A program made the position numbers and the translations under genes. DNA of 64,000 nt from Kalmusia sp. IMI 367209 (lineage: Eukaryota; Ascomycota; Dothideomycetes; Pleosporales; Didymosphaeriaceae). Positions 33,159-45,511 of the stretch are shown one piece after another (position 1 is the stretch's first letter; the number at the start of each line of letters is the position of its first letter). The notes beneath the pieces were generated by a model. It was not told where the DNA came from and searched no databases. It saw only the letters and a list, made by a program, of their open reading frames with translations. Location of the stretch: positions 2,852,001 to 2,916,000 of the forward strand of contig JAPEUQ010000001.1 of NCBI GenBank assembly GCA_027946365.1, given 5' to 3'.

Positions 33159-34675
33159 ATGGTGGTGAGGTTGTTTGTCCCGCCCGGTGAGTGCTGAGAA
33201 GAGACGCGTTTCGCACGGGAAGGCGGATTCGGGCAGGTATGCGAGGTATGCGAGAAGGGGATGACTGACGCGGAGTAGGAGAGGGCCAGCATCAGATTGT
33301 GCCGAAAAGACCGGACCCCCTCGGTGCCAATGCCACGCTCCAGTACGCCGTCGTTTCCTCGACTGCTGCCGCCGCGGGCTACGCGAATTACGCTGCGCGG
33401 TACAAGCGACGCATTGCGCCGAATTCGAGAGTCTCGCGGACGGCGTTGTTTATAAGGACGTCGGGACGGCTGGGTCTGTGGACTGCGGCGGCTGGCGCGG
33501 CGGCGAATGTCTATTACCACAAGAACTTCACGTCGGTTGTGGTATGGCAGCAGGTCCCGGATCCTACACCGCCGAGGCTGTATGAGAAGACGGAGAAGTA
33601 CACGGTGGAGGATGGGTGTCTGGCTGGAGCCGCCGTGGGCTTCGCAGCATTCTTACCTACGCTGTTCATGCGAAGGCCGAGCGTGTCTTGGTGGACGCGT
33701 ATGGTGGGCATGACCAACATCGGTGCATGCACAGGCGTGCTCGCATCCCATGCATACTTCCAGTATACGGGGGAGCGGCAGAAGGCGCTGGAAGAGCTAG
33801 ATCGGCAGCGAAGGAGGAGGACGCTGGAGTTCTACTACATCTTCTGGGATAAGCTGCTCATGGCGAAATTCGATCCATTCATACAGGGCTATGTGCGCCA
33901 CAATGGAATCTTCCGCACCTACCATCTTCCCGCCGAAGTATACGATGCGCCCGAGAAATATGGTATCTCCTCAATCGCGGCAACAGAAGGTAGCGGGGCT
34001 ACAGATGCCCCCGAAAATGCAGCCTACTACATCGTCGCTCCCGACTACACGCAGCATCTAAAAGCCATGGACGTCAATGCCATCCAAGCCGAGATTGAAG
34101 GCAGTGAGCGCGAAAAAGTGGCGCTGTTGAAGGAAGCAGAGTACATGGCGCACGAGCTGTCCAAAAAACAATACGACTTTGTGCACTCCGCCCACCTCTC
34201 AGAAGAAGACCGTCAAACCCGCATTCGAGAGCTGCAAATCATGGGTATCGTATATAATCGCCTACGCGCCAACGCCGACGAAGTAGACCGCCGCATCTTC
34301 GCCGGCACGCACTGGCTCAAGCAGAAATCCGCCATGGAGTCGTCTGCGCCGCGGACAACGTGGCTCACCGCGTACACGCAAGGTGACCCCGACGCCCACG
34401 ATCCTACATTGAGCATCGCCGAGATGAAGAAGTTCCAGGACCAATTCACGGGCGAGATCAAAGTGTTCGAGTCGCGGGTGAGAAGCAATGCGCAAGAGGA
34501 CGTAGAGAAGCGGGAGAAGTGGAGGCGCGATCTAGAAGACGCCCGCACGATGCTCCGAGCGACGGACCAGGTCGCTTTCGAGCTCGAGAAGAAGGTCAAG
34601 AGCGTGGAGAAGGCGGCCGTCAAGGAGGTCAAAGTCGACGAGCCGCCGGATAATCTGGAGCCCGAGAAGCCGTAG
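33159..34675 (+). CDS. Membrane and coiled-coil protein, probably mitochondrial
   Basis: A 28-base first exon (33159-33186, MVVRLFVPP) splices with donor GTGAGT to exon 2. The best acceptor is TAG at 33276-33278 and a second AG three bases later is also in frame, so the product has about 473-474 residues. Exon 2 continues HQIVPKRPDPLGANATLQYA, then Ala/Gly-rich hydrophobic stretches around residues 25-45, 65-85 (LGLWTAAAGAAANVYY), 115-135 (GCLAGAAVGFAAFLPTLFM) and 145-165. The second half is charged coiled coil (about 280-460: REKVALLKEAEYMAHELSKK, KKVKSVEKAAVKEVK). The Gly/Ala-rich spans recall inner mitochondrial membrane proteins, but there is no classical presequence. I do not recognise a named family. 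Confidence 0.65.
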
Positions 34676-36203
34676 GTGGCTCTGCGGGCGTGCCCTAGCT
34701 ATATATACGTTTTTTTTTCTTCTTCTTCCTTTCTTTCCTCGTACATAGAGGTCGGGGCGTAAGTAGGACAATGGGCTCAAGCTCTCCTCTCTTAAGGGGT
34801 GTTCTTATTCCATGGCTACGAGATATTTAGAAACAAGAGTTTGCCGATTAACGTTATAGATAGGAGTTGTGTCCCTACATAGTTAAGCTCAAAGAATGCC
34901 CGTTATGTATACATCGCTCACACTACATTCTCTTCTCCATTACGTTCATATATCGTCCTGTTCTTTATCGTGGTGGGACTTACTCTTTCAATGCTTCTTC
35001 TAGTATACGCAGTTCCGTTTCGTCTATTGCACATTGTGACGCGTATTTCTATTCGCTGGTTCCTAGCGTACAATGTATTGCCTGATTTCGAACCTACTGT
35101 TCTACGTATCTTTCATACTGGTCCTCTCAGATTAAAACCTTAGTCTTTACTCTAAAAAAAGCACAATTCTTGTCCTTGCTACTGTTACCCTCATTCCCAG
35201 CAAAGTTGCGTTCAACTCGGTAGTTTCTAAAAGAGAGTCACCTCATTGAAGAAATCTATGGCTTACTTGATAACATCAGGACACAGGGGATGCGGACATG
35301 ATAGGCATGGCCTCGGCTCATCACACGCCTGTTCCTGGGTGATGTTGAGTCGCGGCTCTCTACCTTGACGTCGAGTGCGATCTCATGATTGTTCCCCCAC
35401 GTGTCGCGAGAGCATAGCGCGGGCGCTTTTTTAGTCGTCACCTACGTTCTGAGCTTCCTTTGCACCTTGTAGGGTTTGTTGAAGATCAAGTTAGTATGGT
35501 AAGGAGTATTGTCATGCGCTAGAGGTGGTTGACAACAACTGTCGGTGTTTGGTGGAGAGCTGGTGACGATGTTGTAAGAGTACAACACATTTAAACCCTC
35601 CTAAAATCGCTGTCAAGTGAGAAAGTGCGATACCTTTACTTCACACACTTGTCAGGCGTTGGTGAGCAGGAGTAGAGCGTCTGTTGGTCTGGTGTGTATC
35701 TTTGTCGCTGCAAGAGAAGATGGTCATGCATACATGTATACCAGTGGCCTTGAACACTGTGCTATAGCAGGAATAGGCTTTCCCCGAGAGAGCAAACTTA
35801 ATCTTGCACTGTACTGGCTTGCGTACCAACCTTGATGTCGCATCCGTGAGAAACAAAAACCGGACGATAGCCACCCGAAATAGATGATGATGATTTCTAG
35901 TGAACAGCGTATCAGCCAGAGAGGTCCGCTATTGTAAAGAGGTCAAGATCTACGTCGATAAGATCAGCATAACGGGCATATAAGCAAATGGTTGTAGGCA
36001 AATTGTTGTATACGCTCCATCATCCAAGTCATGAGATAAGTCGTTATTGCAATTGTTGTTGTAATGTTGTACCAAACGCTGCCTGCCCGCTGGTATGCGA
36101 ACGCCCGAACTCCACTATGCTGGTATGACGGACGAGCCAAAAGTAGCGCCCCCAGACGTCTCTTTCGCCACTCTTACGCCATTCAATGATATCGTCGTGT
36201 GGA
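34676..36203. other. Intergenic between convergent genes, no gene seen
   Basis: 1.5 kb, AT-rich with T-runs near 34710. No coding frame with support, and no RNA gene was recognised. Confidence 0.5.
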
Positions 36204-36964
36204 CTACTGTTCTGAATTCACAGTTTGCTTTGTTGGTCAGTATTGCTCGCGACCCTCTGTACAGATGTACTTACCACAAGCCAATCCATTCCTTCATCGA
36301 CACCCCTGCCGTCAACAGCCGAGCACGCCACTATACTCCAATTCCGGTCCTTCAGCTCTCCTAGCCGCAATGCCTCGCTGATTTCGCCTGCGCCCTTTGC
36401 CCCTGGCTGATCCTGTTTATTCGCAAAAACTAGCAATGCAGCGTCCCTCAGCTCTTCTTCGTTCAACATGGCGGACAGCTCTTCGGAGGCGGTCGATAGA
36501 CGGTCGATATCGGTCGAGTCTATCACGAAAATAACGGCGGCGGTGTTGGCGTAGTAGCACCGCCAGTACGGTCGTATGGAAGTCTGCCCTCCAAGATCCT
36601 AGAACAAGTCAAAAAGATCATTCGGTTAGAGCTATTTGGGAGCGGCGTAACGTACCCAAACGTTAAAGTTGAGGTTCTTGTATGTGACTGACTCCACGTT
36701 GAATCCTATTGTGGGTATCGTAGTGACTACTTCCCCGATCTATACGCGACTATTAGCCCTGCGAAACCCCACTGTCTTGAAAGAGCATGACCTACCTTTA
36801 GTCTGTAGAGCAGTGTCGTCTTGCCTGCATTGTCCTGTTCACATTTGTCATCAGCGTCTACGCCGCTCTGTGTAGAGAGAGATGCATACCAGGCCGAGAA
36901 TCAATATCCTAGTCTCTTTCTTGGACCAGATCAGGGCGCTGAACTTGGAAATATATCCGCCCAT
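36204..36964 (-). CDS. arl1: ADP-ribosylation-factor-like GTPase Arl1
   Basis: Five exons (36964-36890, 36834-36796, 36739-36656, 36598-36275, 36227-36204) join in phase 0 throughout to give 181 residues, close to the usual 181-183 for Arl1. It starts MGGYISKF, with Gly2 as the N-myristoylation site. The P-loop GLDNAGKT spans the first splice, switch 1 has [13 protein letters not shown], switch 2 has [13 protein letters not shown] across the third splice, and NKQD and CSA are the G4 and G5 boxes. The C-terminus QTVNSEQ comes from a 24-base last exon. Arl1 cycles on the trans-Golgi and recruits GRIP-domain golgins. The wording [16 protein letters not shown] and [10 protein letters not shown] favour Arl1 over Arf1. 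Confidence 0.93.
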
Positions 36965-38368
36965 CTTGTCCCCTGGTTTTATGTATCCTTGGCCTTTGTT
37001 GCTCGCCCAAATGCGCTGCCACCCGGCGGTCGAAGTTTGTGTACGGGATGTAGAGGGGAAAGCGTGCGCGCTATCACTGTGAGAAGCGCAAGGTCTTAGG
37101 ATCGTACAAGAAGGCAAGGAGAAGCGGAGGTGTCGTATGAGTGGCTTCTTGTGAAAGCGTGTCTAGAAGTCGAGCAGGCGGTGATCAAACGAGCCAAACA
37201 CCGAGGCGTCGGGGCCACGTTTATCCGAGCCGCTCATAACCAAACCGCAGGGTTCCATCTGTACCGCCTTCAACCAGAATTCATGTACGGTACGCACAAA
37301 ATGTAGGCTTCACCTGTGAATAACGATGAGTGGCGTGTAGACTGTAGCTAGATGCATCTGAATTGACGCGCTCTCATTGATGCCACATCCGGCCTCAACT
37401 ACGTATCAAAGAGAAGAAGGCTCGGGCCATGGCTCAAGCTTGGATGCAACCAGCTTGCAGCATACTAGGACTCTGAAAATATACAGCACTCGTTTCACTA
37501 GGTCTAATTCAGTGACCATTTTCGATTTAAGACGAGCTTCAAGGGGCCGCTTCAGTTTAATATCCACCATTCATACAACCGTTATAATCATCTATTCCTC
37601 TGACGTACATAGTGGGTTCTCTCCGCTTCAAAAGCACATATTGTTTCTCAATCATGTCGAAGCTTGTCACCGATAATGCTCGGCGCTATAGGGCCAGATT
37701 CTGAGGACGACTCCACCTCAAATATTTCATTTCTTGCTACCAAAGTGAACAGGTCGAATATATATGATAGAGTTGAGATTCTTAGGCTCTGAGCAGCTCT
37801 TTTATAACGCTCTAGTGCGCGACAGATGCTGCAAATTTATCCAGCGCGTTTTGTGGACCCCTCCCACAGACCTTCATTACGTGTTTCCTCTCGATCATGG
37901 GCCCTTCCACCAATCCATCCCTAGTCTGAGAAATCATTGGGAACTGCGATATTTTGTAGTTAGGCCCGTTGAGCCCTTTAGCAATTCGGAAAGTGGCATC
38001 CCGAGAGTGGTCCGAAGTTCGTTTCACCCCTCTAATATAGATTAGCAATGAACCCACAGGATGCAGATTGTAGTTCACCTCTCACCATCACCGAGTGAAC
38101 GAGAGTGTTATGCCTAAGATGAAGTCAGCGATCGCAGACTTGATAAAGATCGCTTCTGCCCCTCCAAGCTCAACTACATTGCATGCATACGACCTTCTTC
38201 TAAAGTTGACCTCTTTTTGCATCTGCAGCCCCTTCTTGTGATCAACCGGACCGCAGACTATTTCCGCACACCCCTCTATAACTGCGCTCAACCCAGGTTG
38301 ATACCAGCATCTGTTCCATCACCCGCATCCACCCTTGCTAGACATATATCAACTTCGACCTAGCAATC
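36965..38368. other. Divergent intergenic region, no gene seen
   Basis: 1.4 kb between the leftward arl1 start and the rightward start at 38369, so it holds both promoters. No coding frame with support or repeat was found. Confidence 0.45.
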
Positions 38369-40157
38369 ATGTCTCAGTCGAGCAGAACACACGTCACTCA
38401 CACTACGGCCACTGATACTACTGCAACTTCAGATGCGTCTGCGCCCAATAATGCTTCTGCTCCACAGTTGCCTAACTCCTCCACCGAGTATCTCGTTGAT
38501 ATTGTAAGCGCCAATCAATATTCTATCCTAATCAAGCTAATACTTGCCAGTACCTCCCTACAACGGCTCTCATCAACGGGTACCCCGGGTACAACCCCAG
38601 CACCGGTGCAAATCCAACTTTGAACCGCTCAGGATCGAACGCACCATATTTTAGTGGCCACAGTCGTAAACCGCACTGGGGTGGAGGCCTGCCCCCTCGA
38701 GTCTTCAAGCCAGTGGTAAGTATGATCAACGTCCTCCTCGTACTTTTTGATCGTTGGTCGCTCACGCAGTTCGAAATCTACAGCTCACAGATAAATATCA
38801 GAACGGCAACCAGAAGCAGCCCTTTCAAGGTAGTAGATCACGGTCCAGCTCACAGCAGGACGCCCAAAGCCCTCCGTTGACGTCAAGCGTCTGTCGCAAG
38901 CCGAACCATCGCCATCAAAAAGAAGAGTACTTTCGCTTATCTCGGCTCGAGCTTAGAAGCGAACTTGCGATTCGCAACCTCAAGATCCCAGAAACAAACG
39001 ACGAAGAGGAACGTCGAAATCTTGAGGAAACGCTTGACTACCATGATAATTTGTTCGCCAACGAGTTTCGCACGCTTCGCTCGAAGAACACAGACTACCT
39101 TTGGGCTGTGGCCTTCCAAGCGCGGTATATTACGGACACTTCTGCGAGTTGCTCTGCGCTCTACTATGCAGAGTTAATCGCTGAGCACAGAGCTCATAAA
39201 GCAATCTTAAAGACGTATAGGTACAGCTCTCTGAACGCAACGAGCGCTGAAAATATGAACTCCTCTACTTCTAGACGGACGACCGAGCGCCCGCGTTCTC
39301 TACGTCGTCATAAAAATGAGTCGCGGCACACCCGATGCCCTACGCCTGCGAACTCTTGGAAGTCCGAGAGCCCACCAGCTATTACTGCTGTAGGTTCAAC
39401 GTCTCTTTCAGGCCCCATCAAAGGCACTGGAGACCAGTCTCTTGCAGGCTCTAAGCGTAAGCGACCTGCGTTGAACTGTGGAGAGGGAGAGATCGAGGAG
39501 AAGAAGCCAATTAAGAAGACTAATACGGAGGTCACGCCTAAGCACGAAGTCCTTCCCTCTTCTCTGGATGGCAATCCGTACTTAGACCCCAGACGCAAAC
39601 GAGCGGCTGCATCGAAGGTAGCCACGCGCACTCAGCAAGCTTCCGCATCCGCTGGTGTTGCAGAGGGCACGAAAGCCTCAAGGGAACCATCTGACGATGA
39701 CGATCAAGATGTGGTGAGACCAGTGCGTAAACGCAAGGCTGGATGCATCGAAGACTATTCGAACCCTCCATACTCTTTGGATGAGCTGAAAGAGAAGAAA
39801 CCTGCTGTTCCAAAGCCAAAGAAGCGCAAGACAACTTCCACTCGCTCACCATCAGCCTCTTCAGAGCCGAGCACGAAGATCGGTGTCGCTCAGCCGGTAA
39901 CTCGACGTACCCGACAGAATGCGCCGACAGCTAATTCTGCGCTCTATCAGCAGGACCCTCCTGATACCAAGGGATGCGAATCAGGATACTATGATGAATC
40001 CAAGTTCATCGTGGAAGATGACGAAGAAGTATCCGAGCCTGAGCGTACCACCAAGCGAAAGCGGTCTGCATCTGATGACGATGAGCAACTGCGGCCGAAG
40101 AAACAACGTCTGAGCCGTGCACAGGCTAGAGCGAGTGGGCTTTTCATGGGGATCTAA
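38369..40157 (+). CDS. Basic, nuclear-type protein of unknown function
   Basis: Three exons (38369-38503, 38551-38715, 38784-40157), all phase 0, give about 557 residues. The last intron is best closed at the CTACAG acceptor, which joins PRVFKPV to LTDKYQNGN and keeps the long frame open. A nearer CGCAG acceptor leads to an early stop and is rejected. Residues 1-100 are Ser/Thr/Asn/Gly-rich. Residues 135-230 form a helical unit (YFRLSRLELRSELAIRNLKI, then EERRNLEETLDYHDNLFANE and SALYYAELIAEHRAHKAILK). The second half is disordered, with many Lys/Arg clusters that look like nuclear signals (SKRKRPAL, RKRKAG, KPKKRKTT, TKRKRSAS, RPKKQR) alternating with acidic runs. A chromatin or RNA-associated role is inferred from composition only. 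Confidence 0.65.
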
Positions 40158-40861
40158 GCCTACCTCTGCTCATAGGCTGCCCTCCTACAGATTCTTGCGC
40201 ATCTACCTGGCTTTCAGAAGTTCTTCATGCGTTCGGTGTGTTTGTTTTATGTTCTGCGCAGCGTTTTTGAGGCGCGATACCCGGTGTATTAGCCACCGCG
40301 ACTGCTTTACATGTACAACCTTACATTATCTCCCTGCCTACTCGTGGGCTTGACCTCGCACTAGCTAGCTCATCTAATAGGGGTACTATTCTCATTGAGA
40401 GTGGTTCCCCTAATGGGTCCAGTTAAGCTTGGATAGCTCTCCCCGAGTGGGCAAGAGAGAGATTGTAAGGCCTTTTGATGACGTTCCTCCTAGGCACTTT
40501 GCCAGCTTGGCCAATGCGGCTGAGTATAGGAAAGAATTTTGATGGCTTGCCTGTGTTTTGGTTCTTTTTTGTAAATACCGAATGAAGTGATACGTATTGC
40601 TTTCTGTGACTGAGTTTTAATAAAATGAATTTACCATAACAAATGCCACCGGGATATTTTCATCTATTTTGAAATTGTGTGCTGATATTTACATCGGAGT
40701 TGCATGAGCATTGTCTCGATGATTCAAAATAGGCATAAGACATGCAAGAATAGCATGGAGATTCACGAGCGTCGAGGGGAAGACTCGCGCCTTCCTATAA
40801 TCCTTCACTGTGCCATAGCGACTGACCGGACGCAATTTACCTATCGTAATTCTATCGCTAA
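40158..40861. other. Intergenic, AT-rich
   Basis: 3' flank of the basic nuclear-type gene. No supported gene. It may include the decayed 5' end of the pseudogene that follows. Confidence 0.4.
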
Positions 40862-42649
40862 ATGTCTTGCCCTTGTTCGTTGTTCTTGCACATTTACACC
40901 TGTCTCCAGACTATCTCGCCGAACAACTTCTCGCCGAACTTCAAGTGTCTAGCTAGCCAGTATCGTCTCTCCTTGGAACACCTTATTGAGACCGGCGGTC
41001 CCAAGGCCAGTGCAGCCAATCTTAAGCCCCTGAAAAAACGAAGAACATTTGGGGTGCTTGTAAATTCTTTCAAATATCGGCTTGTGCCTGCAGCTCTTGT
41101 CTATCGGGCTGCGCAGAGCGCACACAATATCGCTAGAGCTTCTAAGGTCATTGGCAATCACAGCACTCCAAATACAACGTCGAGGAAAGGAGAATCACCA
41201 AACAAATCAAAGAACCATGAAACGACACATTCTCTTCTGGGCGCCATGAGTGGGTCCATACAGCTAACAGGTACAGCTTCTTCAACAAAATAGCAGCTTA
41301 CTTCACCTCTTTCGACTATTGAATCAGTTACTGACGCTGATGAAATCGAGTGACCAGAGAGGCCCATTAGATCGTGTCCCATGGCAAAGTCGGAGGCTCA
41401 AGTGAGCACACCTCCTCTTCCTTAGACTAGACTCGAGACTAACATGCGAGCTCTTGCCCTTTCACAAGATTGGCTAGCGAAACTTAAAGGATACCTAAAG
41501 AAGCCCCCTGCACAAAGTCCTAAGTATGAGACAATTATTCGACAACAATAAGCCCAACTACAGGGCCAACAGCGCGGTTCGTTTCATCATGAAGCGCAAC
41601 AACTGCAGAATGTCAAAGATTCCTCCAGAGTTCAGGCTAGCACTAGAACAGACGAAGCTGACGAGGAGTCTTCACCTACACGATATAGAGGTGTTCGAGG
41701 CTCAAAAGCATCCGCTGCAAACCTCGAGACGCCCAGTAAGCATAAGAGGCCTTTTTCACCCACACCTATCATTGATGATGGCACGTACGCCGATGCAATC
41801 AGCGCTCATCGTATGGAAACGATGCTGTCCAGTCTGACACACTTGATGAAGAGACTACACGTAAGCGTACAGGCTCTCTCTTACCTTACCACAATGGCGA
41901 TGAAGAATATATTTCTAGCGGTCATGGAAATGATCACAGTTAAAAGAGCAAGAACAACTATGGATATGCTGCAAATTGCGATGAATATCTAACAGGCTCC
42001 AATAATCAAGAAGTGAAAGTCTCTTACAGAGATAACGTTCGAACTACACAGATTGCAGATGAAGATCGTGATCCAGATTCATATGGTTCTCAGTATGGCC
42101 CAAAAAATCGAGATGATAGACGGCACTCACGATATGATAGTCACAGCGATCTACACTTTGGCTTAGATGTCCGTGAGGATCGCCGAGGTAATCGAGACGA
42201 CCCCCAATGAGAGACGTCATCCACAGGAACCCATCGCCGCCACCGAGAGAACTCCGCTTCGTCTAGAAGATATCACCTTGCCGAGCATGAAACTCGCGAT
42301 CAGTATCACAGCGCTATACACTGTGAAGTGAATGTACTATCGTGGGGATCTGGACCGCCGATATGAGAGCTACGATCATCGACATCATATCTCGAAATGT
42401 TCGTACGGCGAGAAAGCTGCACCAGATCGGCGCGAGCGTTGTGAAGATGATCGTAACCACCGCTTCCGTTTCCGCTCTCCGCACCAACATCTTGACCGTG
42501 GATACTCTTTTAGATATAACGGGCTTGCAAAAGAACGCGATGTGGAAAGGTACTGGCATAGCCGTCACCGCACGTAGGATGCTCATCGGCTTAACGAACA
42601 TAGCACCACCTCAAGCCGCGTTCGCCGTGAGACCATACGGTTTGTTGTT
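40862..42649 (+). pseudogene. Decayed gene for a Gln/Arg/His-rich protein
   Basis: One reading frame stays protein-like from 40862 to about 41810 but is cut by stops at 41291 (TAG), 41351 (TGA), 41423 (TAG) and 41549 (TAA). Coding character then continues in a second frame, with stops at 41941 (TAA) and 42208 (TGA), and in a third frame from about 42330, with a stop at 42575 (TAG). The text on both sides of each stop matches in style, for example a Gln-rich run around 41549, and RRHRENSASSRRYHLAEH just after 42210. The last part is rich in Arg, Asp, His and Tyr (DLDRRYESYDHRHH). Two frameshifts (near 41815 and 42320) and seven stops with no intron signals at those places point to loss of function. 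Intact relatives are unknown to me. It is not visibly a copy of its neighbour. Ends are approximate. Confidence 0.6.
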
Positions 42650-42876
42650 CTACGCCACGATAGCATCTTATGGAATGAAACAGCAAAAGTTTTGCAGCAT
42701 CAACGATACTTTTTTTCGTTTTACAAACGAACGAATACACGTATATGTTATCTACGGAGAGTGGAGAACGTGGGAACGGAGTACATAGCAGAGGGGCAAA
42801 CCTTTTCGACATTGAATAACAAGCTCATACCTAGCTGCGAGGATATTGACAGATAAATGGTCATCAATCGATGCAC

Positions 42877-44139
42877 TTATTTCGGTGCTGCAATTATCAC
42901 GCTCTGCATCTTAGAGTCGTACTTGTGGACTTCGAGAATCTGTAAACCCGACGCATCTACTATCGCCTCGAATTCGTTTCTTGTACGCTCGATACCGCCT
43001 AGCGAGGCCATCATCGTGAGGTCCACTATGAATGAGTTAGCTTCCGCTTTCCATTCGTTTGGTGTCCTCAGAATTTTACGTACTGTATGCAGCTTGCCAT
43101 GGGAGATTCTGGTCCGGCAGCACAACCTCGTCGATCACTATTCGCGATTCAGGTCCCATCGCCGGTACCACTGCTTTCAATATCCGGATGCTGTCTTCGT
43201 CTGTCCAGTCGTGTAGGATATGTCTTAAATAGTAAAATTTAGCTCCCTTAATCGGCTGTTCCGTGAAGAAATCATATGCTTGGAATTCCACTCCTTCGAC
43301 TTTCGGTGCGCGGTCCAACGTCACAGGAATATCCTGCACCACAATTCTGCCCTCTACCTCCGGCAATTTATTCTTGAAAGCCAGCGCCTGCTGTCCAAAG
43401 CCACCACCTATGTCGACTAGCACCGCAGAATCAGATGCGGGCTTGAAGTTCCCAATGGCGGTAGTGACAGAGTACGAATCCACCCACGACCCCTCGCGCT
43501 GAATGGCCATCGCGTGCCCCATCGACGCCATGTGTTCCGGATGCTGCTTCATCCACTCGAACGTCGACAAATTTGTCTTCAACGCCTTTTGAAATGGTAA
43601 ATCCGTATTGCTCTTGATATTCTGGTATTTCTTCTCCGCGAGCCAGGCAGGGAGAGCATAGGCGGAGGGCAGGTGGATGTCGTATGCGTGCGCTATGGCA
43701 CCTAAGACGTGATCGTTGGCCAGCGCATGCGTGGTGCGGTTTGCGGCAAAGGTGGTGGCGCTTGGTTGGGCCATGAGGCCGAAGGAGGCCATGGCGCGAA
43801 GGAGGTGGGAGAGCATTTTGGGGGCGGCGCCGAAGTTGGAGGCTAGGGTGGAGAGGGACACTGGAGAGGAGGATTGGGAGAGTGTAGTGAAGATGGAGAG
43901 GTCTGCACCGGTTTTTACGAGGGGCATTTGGAAGCTCTGTGGAGTGTTAGTATGAGATAATGGGAGTGATGGGAGGGGTGGGAGGGGAGGCATACGCTTG
44001 CTGCTATGCGGATGACGACGTCCCAGTTGTTGGTGTCGAGGGAGAATTGGAAATCTCGAAGGTCTTCTTGAATCTTTTGACGATCATCATCGGAGGCTTG
44101 GGAATAGAGTGTACGGATTTGGGAGAGGAGGTCATCCAT
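42877..44139 (-). CDS. SAM-dependent O-methyltransferase (COMT-like)
   Basis: Three exons (44139-43996, 43936-43084, 43025-42877) give about 381 residues, the usual length. An N-terminal dimerisation and winged-helix part is followed by the SAM-binding motif VLVDIGGGFGQQALAF, the acidic loop IVVQDIP, and FYYLRHILHDWTDEDSIRIL, in which the His of HDW is the likely catalytic base of this family. The last intron (donor GTACGT, branch GCTAAC, acceptor CATAG) joins LPWQAAY to MDLTMMASLGGIERTRNEF, the normal family sequence; reading through it would end the protein early. It probably methylates a hydroxyl on an aromatic or polyketide-type small molecule. The substrate cannot be told. It is divergent from the FAD-linked oxidase to its right. 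Confidence 0.88.
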
Positions 44140-45511
44140 AGTGAGGATATGATGATTAATGGTAGACTATTTGGGATTTGTGTGTGCACGTTGTAGTGAT
44201 GTAGGATTGAGGGATGATATGCAAAGACTATGGGTACTTTCTTCATGAGTTTACTCTTTTATAAGTATTCATCGTTGATATGTTTACTCGCTCTTTTTCT
44301 CGGTCGTAGAAAAGGCCGATGGATAGATGTTATGGTAGAGGTTGTTGAGTGGTCTACGAGACCGGTTGCCTGGCAGGATGCGCCCTCTAGTCCTTTTGGA
44401 GAAGTTATTCGTGTGCTAACTATTCTTTCATGAACCGGTTTTGGCCGTGAAAAGCTCCGTGCTCCCTCTAAGCTGTCCGTCGTATAAGCCGAGAAAGCCG
44501 AATTGACCGACATGACTCCAAAATGAGCGAGCAGCTTTATGAGACAAGAGGGACTCCACGATCAGTTCTTTCCAAGGAGGTCAGCTGTGGCCTGTCCCGC
44601 CTCATATGCAATACGAGATTGATGATTCCAGTGCCCGGCGCTTGGTGTTGAGTGTATTTTGCCGGAACCGCCAGGGCGTAGACGCACGTGGCATTTGCGT
44701 GCTTAATAAGACACATGCGCCAGATAGCCCGTACGCGTAGTCCCATAACGTTCGCGCTGCGATCTTTTTTCATCAACATTTCATTGGAAACATTTTTTTC
44801 ACATCATTGAAAATTATCTTCTATGAAAGAACACATTTTTCGAGAGTTCTGGAACCAGCGTCGCCTTTCTTTCCACGTACCTGTTTTGCCCTCCTTGGCG
44901 ATGGTCCACATCGGCAGTTCAATCTATGCTCCGTGTTAATTTGTCATTGAGCACCATTCCACGCTCTATCACACCATTGAAGAGGGCGTAACGCATGGAT
45001 AAGACACACCTTTCCGTTGCGCCGGGTGTTGTCGGCATGTACGACCTCGAGGATGCTGGTTAAATTGCGCGAACACGGCAGTAGATGCGCGTCCCGTTCC
45101 ATTGTAGTATTTTGCATCCTATCAGTGCTTTAGTGTCGTTTTCGGTATTACTACAGTGGCCTGTGACTTCTAGGCTTGCATACCGTATACGGAATACCTC
45201 ACCTTTTGCCCACGGGATTTCCTTAAAAACCCTAATCAGGAAAGACTTCCTTCTGCGCCACCAGGCCTGAACCTAGGAAAAGAGGCTAAGATAGACAAAC
45301 CGGGCGTATCATTGAATTGAACGGTATGCACGATGCACCTTCTCCGTCTCACGCGATCCATTGCAGCCCTGTCAATGAGGTAAATGGCCTTATCAGAACC
45401 CACAACGAAGGTGGAGACGCGGAGAACACGGAGGCATGTTGCAAGTACAAATTGCGTCGTCGCTCTGAAAGACTTGCACTAGATTGAGAGTGTTCAGCAC
45501 AAATCTTCACT
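44140..45511. promoter_or_regulatory. Divergent promoter between the O-methyltransferase and FAD oxidase
   Basis: 1.37 kb between two gene starts on opposite strands, so both promoters lie here. Shared control is possible. No specific factor site could be assigned, and no gene is seen inside. Confidence 0.4.

Noticed and set aside
40862..41293. A normal short gene of 143 codons
   Set aside because: The coding text continues beyond its stop in the same frame through three more stops, so it is better read as part of a decayed gene.
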